Part shown: piece by piece, positions 34,484 through 36,695 of the stretch
Layout: the number at the start of each line of letters is the position of its first letter
How positions within the stretch are numbered: the first letter of the stretch is position 1
Source of the DNA: Bacteroidales bacterium
Lineage (GTDB): Bacteria; Bacteroidota; Bacteroidia; Bacteroidales; F082
Length of the DNA: 36,695 nucleotides
Reading direction: 5' to 3'
Assembly (NCBI GenBank): GCA_017439405.1
Contig: JAFSJF010000101.1
Coordinates: 1-36,695 of the forward strand
Translations under genes and position numbers: made by a program
The notes under the pieces: generated by a model
Told to the model about the DNA's origin: nothing
Databases searched by the model: none
Seen by the model: the letters and a program-made list of their open reading frames with translations, nothing else

Positions 34484-36490
34484 CTACAGCCGCTCCTGCA
34501 AGGCCAACATCTCGTCGCGATACTTCGCCGCGCCGAGGAAGTCCATCTCCTTGACGGCACGCTCCATGTTCTTCTTGGCCTGCTGGACGGCCTTCCTGAT
34601 TTGCTCCTTCGACATGTAAACGCCTTGGCTTTCGGCAGCCATTGAGGTTATCCCGCTTTGCTCGCCATAAGGCACGGGAGCGGGCTGGCTGCCTTTCAGC
34701 GTGCCAAGCGAGTTGTCGATGGCCTTGACGATGGTCTTCGGCACGATGCCGTGCGCCTCATTGTAAGCCATTTGCTTGGCGCGACGGCGGGCCGTTTCAT
34801 CAATGGTCTTGCGCATCGAGTCGGTGATGGTGTCAGCATACATGATGACCTTGCTCTCGGCATTGCGTGCGGCGCGGCCTGCGGTCTGGGTCAGTGAACG
34901 CTCAGAGCGCAAGAAGCCTTCCTTGTCGGCGTCGAGGATGGCCACAAGGCTGACTTCAGGCAAGTCCAAGCCTTCGCGAAGCAAGTTCACGCCGACCAAG
35001 ACATCAAAATCGCCCATGCGCAAGCCTTGCAGAATCTCCACGCGCTCCATCGTATCGACATCAGAGTGGATGTATCGCGTTTTGATTTTCAAGTTGTTGA
35101 GGTAAATATTCAATTCCTCGGCCATGCGTTTGGTCAATGTAGTGACCAAAACGCGCTGGTTCTTCTCCACCACCTTGTGGATTTCGTCGATGAGGTCGTC
35201 GACTTGGTTCAGGCTGGGTCGCACCTCAATCTCGGGGTCAAGCAAGCCCGTGGGACGGATCAATTGTTCAACATAAACGCCGTCGCTTTGCTGTAGCTCA
35301 AAGTCGGCAGGCGTGGCGCTGACATAGACGGTCTGCCCCGTAAGTGCCTCAAACTCATCGAACTGGAGCGGGCGGTTGTCCAATGCCGAGGGCAGGCGGA
35401 AGCCGTATTCCACCAAGGTTTGCTTGCGCGAGCGGTCGCCGCCGTGCATCCCACGGATTTGCGGAATGGTGACATGGCTCTCGTCGATGACGGTGATGAA
35501 GTCATCGGGGAAATAGTCGAGCAGACAGAAAGGCCGCGTGCCCGGACTGCGCCCGTCGAAGTAGCGCGAATAGTTCTCGATGCCGGAGCAATAGCCGAGT
35601 TCCTTCATCATTTCGATGTCGTAGTTCACGCGGTCTTCAAGGCGTTTGGCCTCGATGTTCTTCCCGATTTCGCGGAAATACTCAGCCTGCTTGAACATGT
35701 CGTCCTGGATTTCGCGCACGGCGGAGTTCAGCTTGGCTTGCGAAGTGACGAAGATGTTGGCGGGGAAAATGGTCAGTTCCGAAAGCTCTTCCATCTTCCT
35801 GCCTGTCACGGGGTTAAGCATTTCGAGGCTGTCGATTTCATCGTCCCAAAACACGATGCGGTAGGCGTAGTCGGCGTAGGCTGGGAACACGTCCATCGTC
35901 TCGCCCTTGATGCGGAACTTGCCTTGTGTGAATTCGATTTCGTTGCGCACATAGAGTGCGTTCACCAAAGCCTTCGCCACATCGTCGCGTGTGGTTTTCA
36001 TGCCGCGTTCAAAGTAAAGGATATTATTCCCGAAGTCGTCGGGGTTTCCGATACCGTAAAGGCATGACACTGAGGAAACTACGATAATGTCCCGCCTCCC
36101 CGACAACAACGACGAAGTGGTCGCCAAGCGCATCTTGTCGATTTCGGAATTGATGGCCAAGTCCTTCTCGATATAGGTGTTGGTGGCTGGAATGAAGGCT
36201 TCGGGCTGGTAATAGTCGTAATACGAAACGAAATACTCCACCGCGTTTTCGGGGAAGAACTGCTTGAACTCGCCGTAAAGCTGCGCCGCAAGGGTCTTGT
36301 TGTGGCTCAGCACCAAGGCCGGACGGTTCACTTGCGCCAGCACATTGGCGATGGTGAACGTCTTGCCCGAACCCGTCACGCCGAGCAGCGTTTGGGCACG
36401 GTCGCCGCGATTGAGTCCGTCCACCAACTGCTTGATGGCTTCGGGCTGGTCGCCGGTGGGCTTGAAATCGGAGATAAGTTTGAAATCCAT
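34484..36490 (-). CDS. uvrB: UvrABC system protein B (excinuclease subunit)
   Basis: 668 residues, normal length for UvrB. The start MDFKLISDFKPTGDQPEAIK is standard; the frame is open for another 67 codons, but these overlap the tRNA-Leu gene and are not real. Visible motifs: Walker A TLLGVTGSGKTFT, the damage-binding beta-hairpin region EYFVSYYDYYQPEAFIP, DESH in VIDESHVTIPQ, helicase motif VSATPADFE, QTAGRAARN and the C-terminal UVR domain (KNMERAVKEMDFLGAAKYRD), which contacts UvrC. UvrB verifies lesions in nucleotide excision repair. A chromosomal housekeeping gene. Confidence 0.99.
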   Translation of the reverse strand: MDFKLISDFKPTGDQPEAIKQLVDGLNRGDRAQTLLGVTGSGKTFTIANVLAQVNRPALVLSHNKTLAAQLYGEFKQFFPENAVEYFVSYYDYYQPEAFIPATNTYIEKDLAINSEIDKMRLATTSSLLSGRRDIIVVSSVSCLYGIGNPDDFGNNILYFERGMKTTRDDVAKALVNALYVRNEIEFTQGKFRIKGETMDVFPAYADYAYRIVFWDDEIDSLEMLNPVTGRKMEELSELTIFPANIFVTSQAKLNSAVREIQDDMFKQAEYFREIGKNIEAKRLEDRVNYDIEMMKELGYCSGIENYSRYFDGRSPGTRPFCLLDYFPDDFITVIDESHVTIPQIRGMHGGDRSRKQTLVEYGFRLPSALDNRPLQFDEFEALTGQTVYVSATPADFELQQSDGVYVEQLIRPTGLLDPEIEVRPSLNQVDDLIDEIHKVVEKNQRVLVTTLTKRMAEELNIYLNNLKIKTRYIHSDVDTMERVEILQGLRMGDFDVLVGVNLLREGLDLPEVSLVAILDADKEGFLRSERSLTQTAGRAARNAESKVIMYADTITDSMRKTIDETARRRAKQMAYNEAHGIVPKTIVKAIDNSLGTLKGSQPAPVPYGEQSGITSMAAESQGVYMSKEQIRKAVQQAKKNMERAVKEMDFLGAAKYRDEMLALQERL

Positions 36491-36555
36491 GCGATGTTCA
36501 ATAAATTTAAAGCCCAACTCATTGAAACTCAACGAATTGGGTTGTATTTTTTTTG

Positions 36556-36637
36556 TGCCCCGAACAGGAGTCGAACCTGCACACCTCTCGATATACGCAC
36601 CTGAAACGTACGCGTCTACCAATTCCGCCATCGGGGC
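36556..36637 (-). tRNA. tRNA-Leu (CAG)
   Basis: Minus-strand cloverleaf with acceptor GCCCCGA/TCGGGGC, anticodon stem-loop TACGT-TTCAGGT-GCGTA giving anticodon CAG (36601-36603), a long variable arm as in class II tRNAs, and T arm GCAGG-TTCGACT-CCTGT. CCA is not encoded. It precedes uvrB by 65 bp. Confidence 0.93.
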
Positions 36638-36647
36638 TTGGTGATTG

Positions 36648-36695
36648 TGCCCAGGACAAGAGTCGAACTTGCATGCCGTAATCGGCACCACCCCC
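36648..36695 (-). tRNA. tRNA-Leu, 3' part only (window edge)
   Basis: The minus strand reads into a class II variable arm (TGCCGATTACGGCA), T arm GCAAG-TTCGACT-CTTGT and acceptor 3' strand CCTGGGC followed by A. The anticodon lies beyond the window; the base pattern fits tRNA-Leu, perhaps GAG. It is in tandem with the tRNA-Leu (CAG) gene. Confidence 0.85.

Noticed and set aside
36491-36691. 67-residue N-terminal extension of UvrB
   Set aside because: It overlaps the tRNA-Leu genes, and the family start is clearly the Met at 36490.

Overview
The window is a Bacteroidales-type chromosome segment that carries most of the head, tail and lysis modules of a siphovirus prophage. Three things suggest Bacteroidales. 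The promoters fit the TAnnTTTG type. Most genes lack a Shine-Dalgarno sequence. The flanking chromosomal genes include a gingipain-like C25 peptidase with a type IX secretion C-terminal domain. The species cannot be read from the sequence.

Layout: (1) 1-600 has no convincing gene. It holds an AT-rich stretch, two families of short direct repeats that both keep a 12-bp period, and a GC-rich hairpin. (2) 632-2526, minus strand: a four-gene operon (KilA-N/KilAC-type antirepressor, two small unknowns, one 182-residue unknown) with strong Shine-Dalgarno sites, unlike the rest of the window. (3) 2973-3809, minus strand: a small unknown gene followed by a RelE/ParE-type toxin-antitoxin pair. (4) 4099-15545, plus strand: scaffold-like protein, decoration/fibre-like protein, major capsid protein, connector and neck proteins, tail terminator, tail tube, a tRNA-Met-like gene, tail chaperones joined by a likely -1 frameshift, tape measure and distal tail protein. 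(5) 15566-23422: a 2618-residue tail fibre/adhesin with a 10-residue repeat shaft. Its last 47 codons look like the variable region (VR) of a diversity-generating retroelement (DGR). (6) 23423-24315: a GATA-loop hairpin, a truncated template-repeat (TR) copy of the VR, and an HNH homing-endonuclease gene that starts where the TR breaks off. (7) 24342-29386: DUF4376-like protein, tail hub protein, then holin, GH108 lysozyme and a spanin-like lipoprotein. (8) From about 29.5 kb: chromosomal genes for a DUF2130 protein, the C25 peptidase, UvrB and two tRNA-Leu genes, with a MITE-like inverted-repeat element between the peptidase and uvrB.

The most notable signal is the DGR. The tail protein C-terminus and the downstream partial repeat differ at six positions in 65 aligned bases, and five of those are adenines in the downstream copy. 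A hairpin with a GRNA-type tetraloop lies just after the VR. No reverse transcriptase or accessory protein gene is in the window, and the TR copy stops at the edge of the HNH gene. Either the system is a relic broken by a homing-endonuclease element, or its RT and full TR act from elsewhere.

Terminase, portal, integrase and the main lysogeny control genes are not in the window, so the prophage must extend leftwards beyond position 1 or be incomplete.
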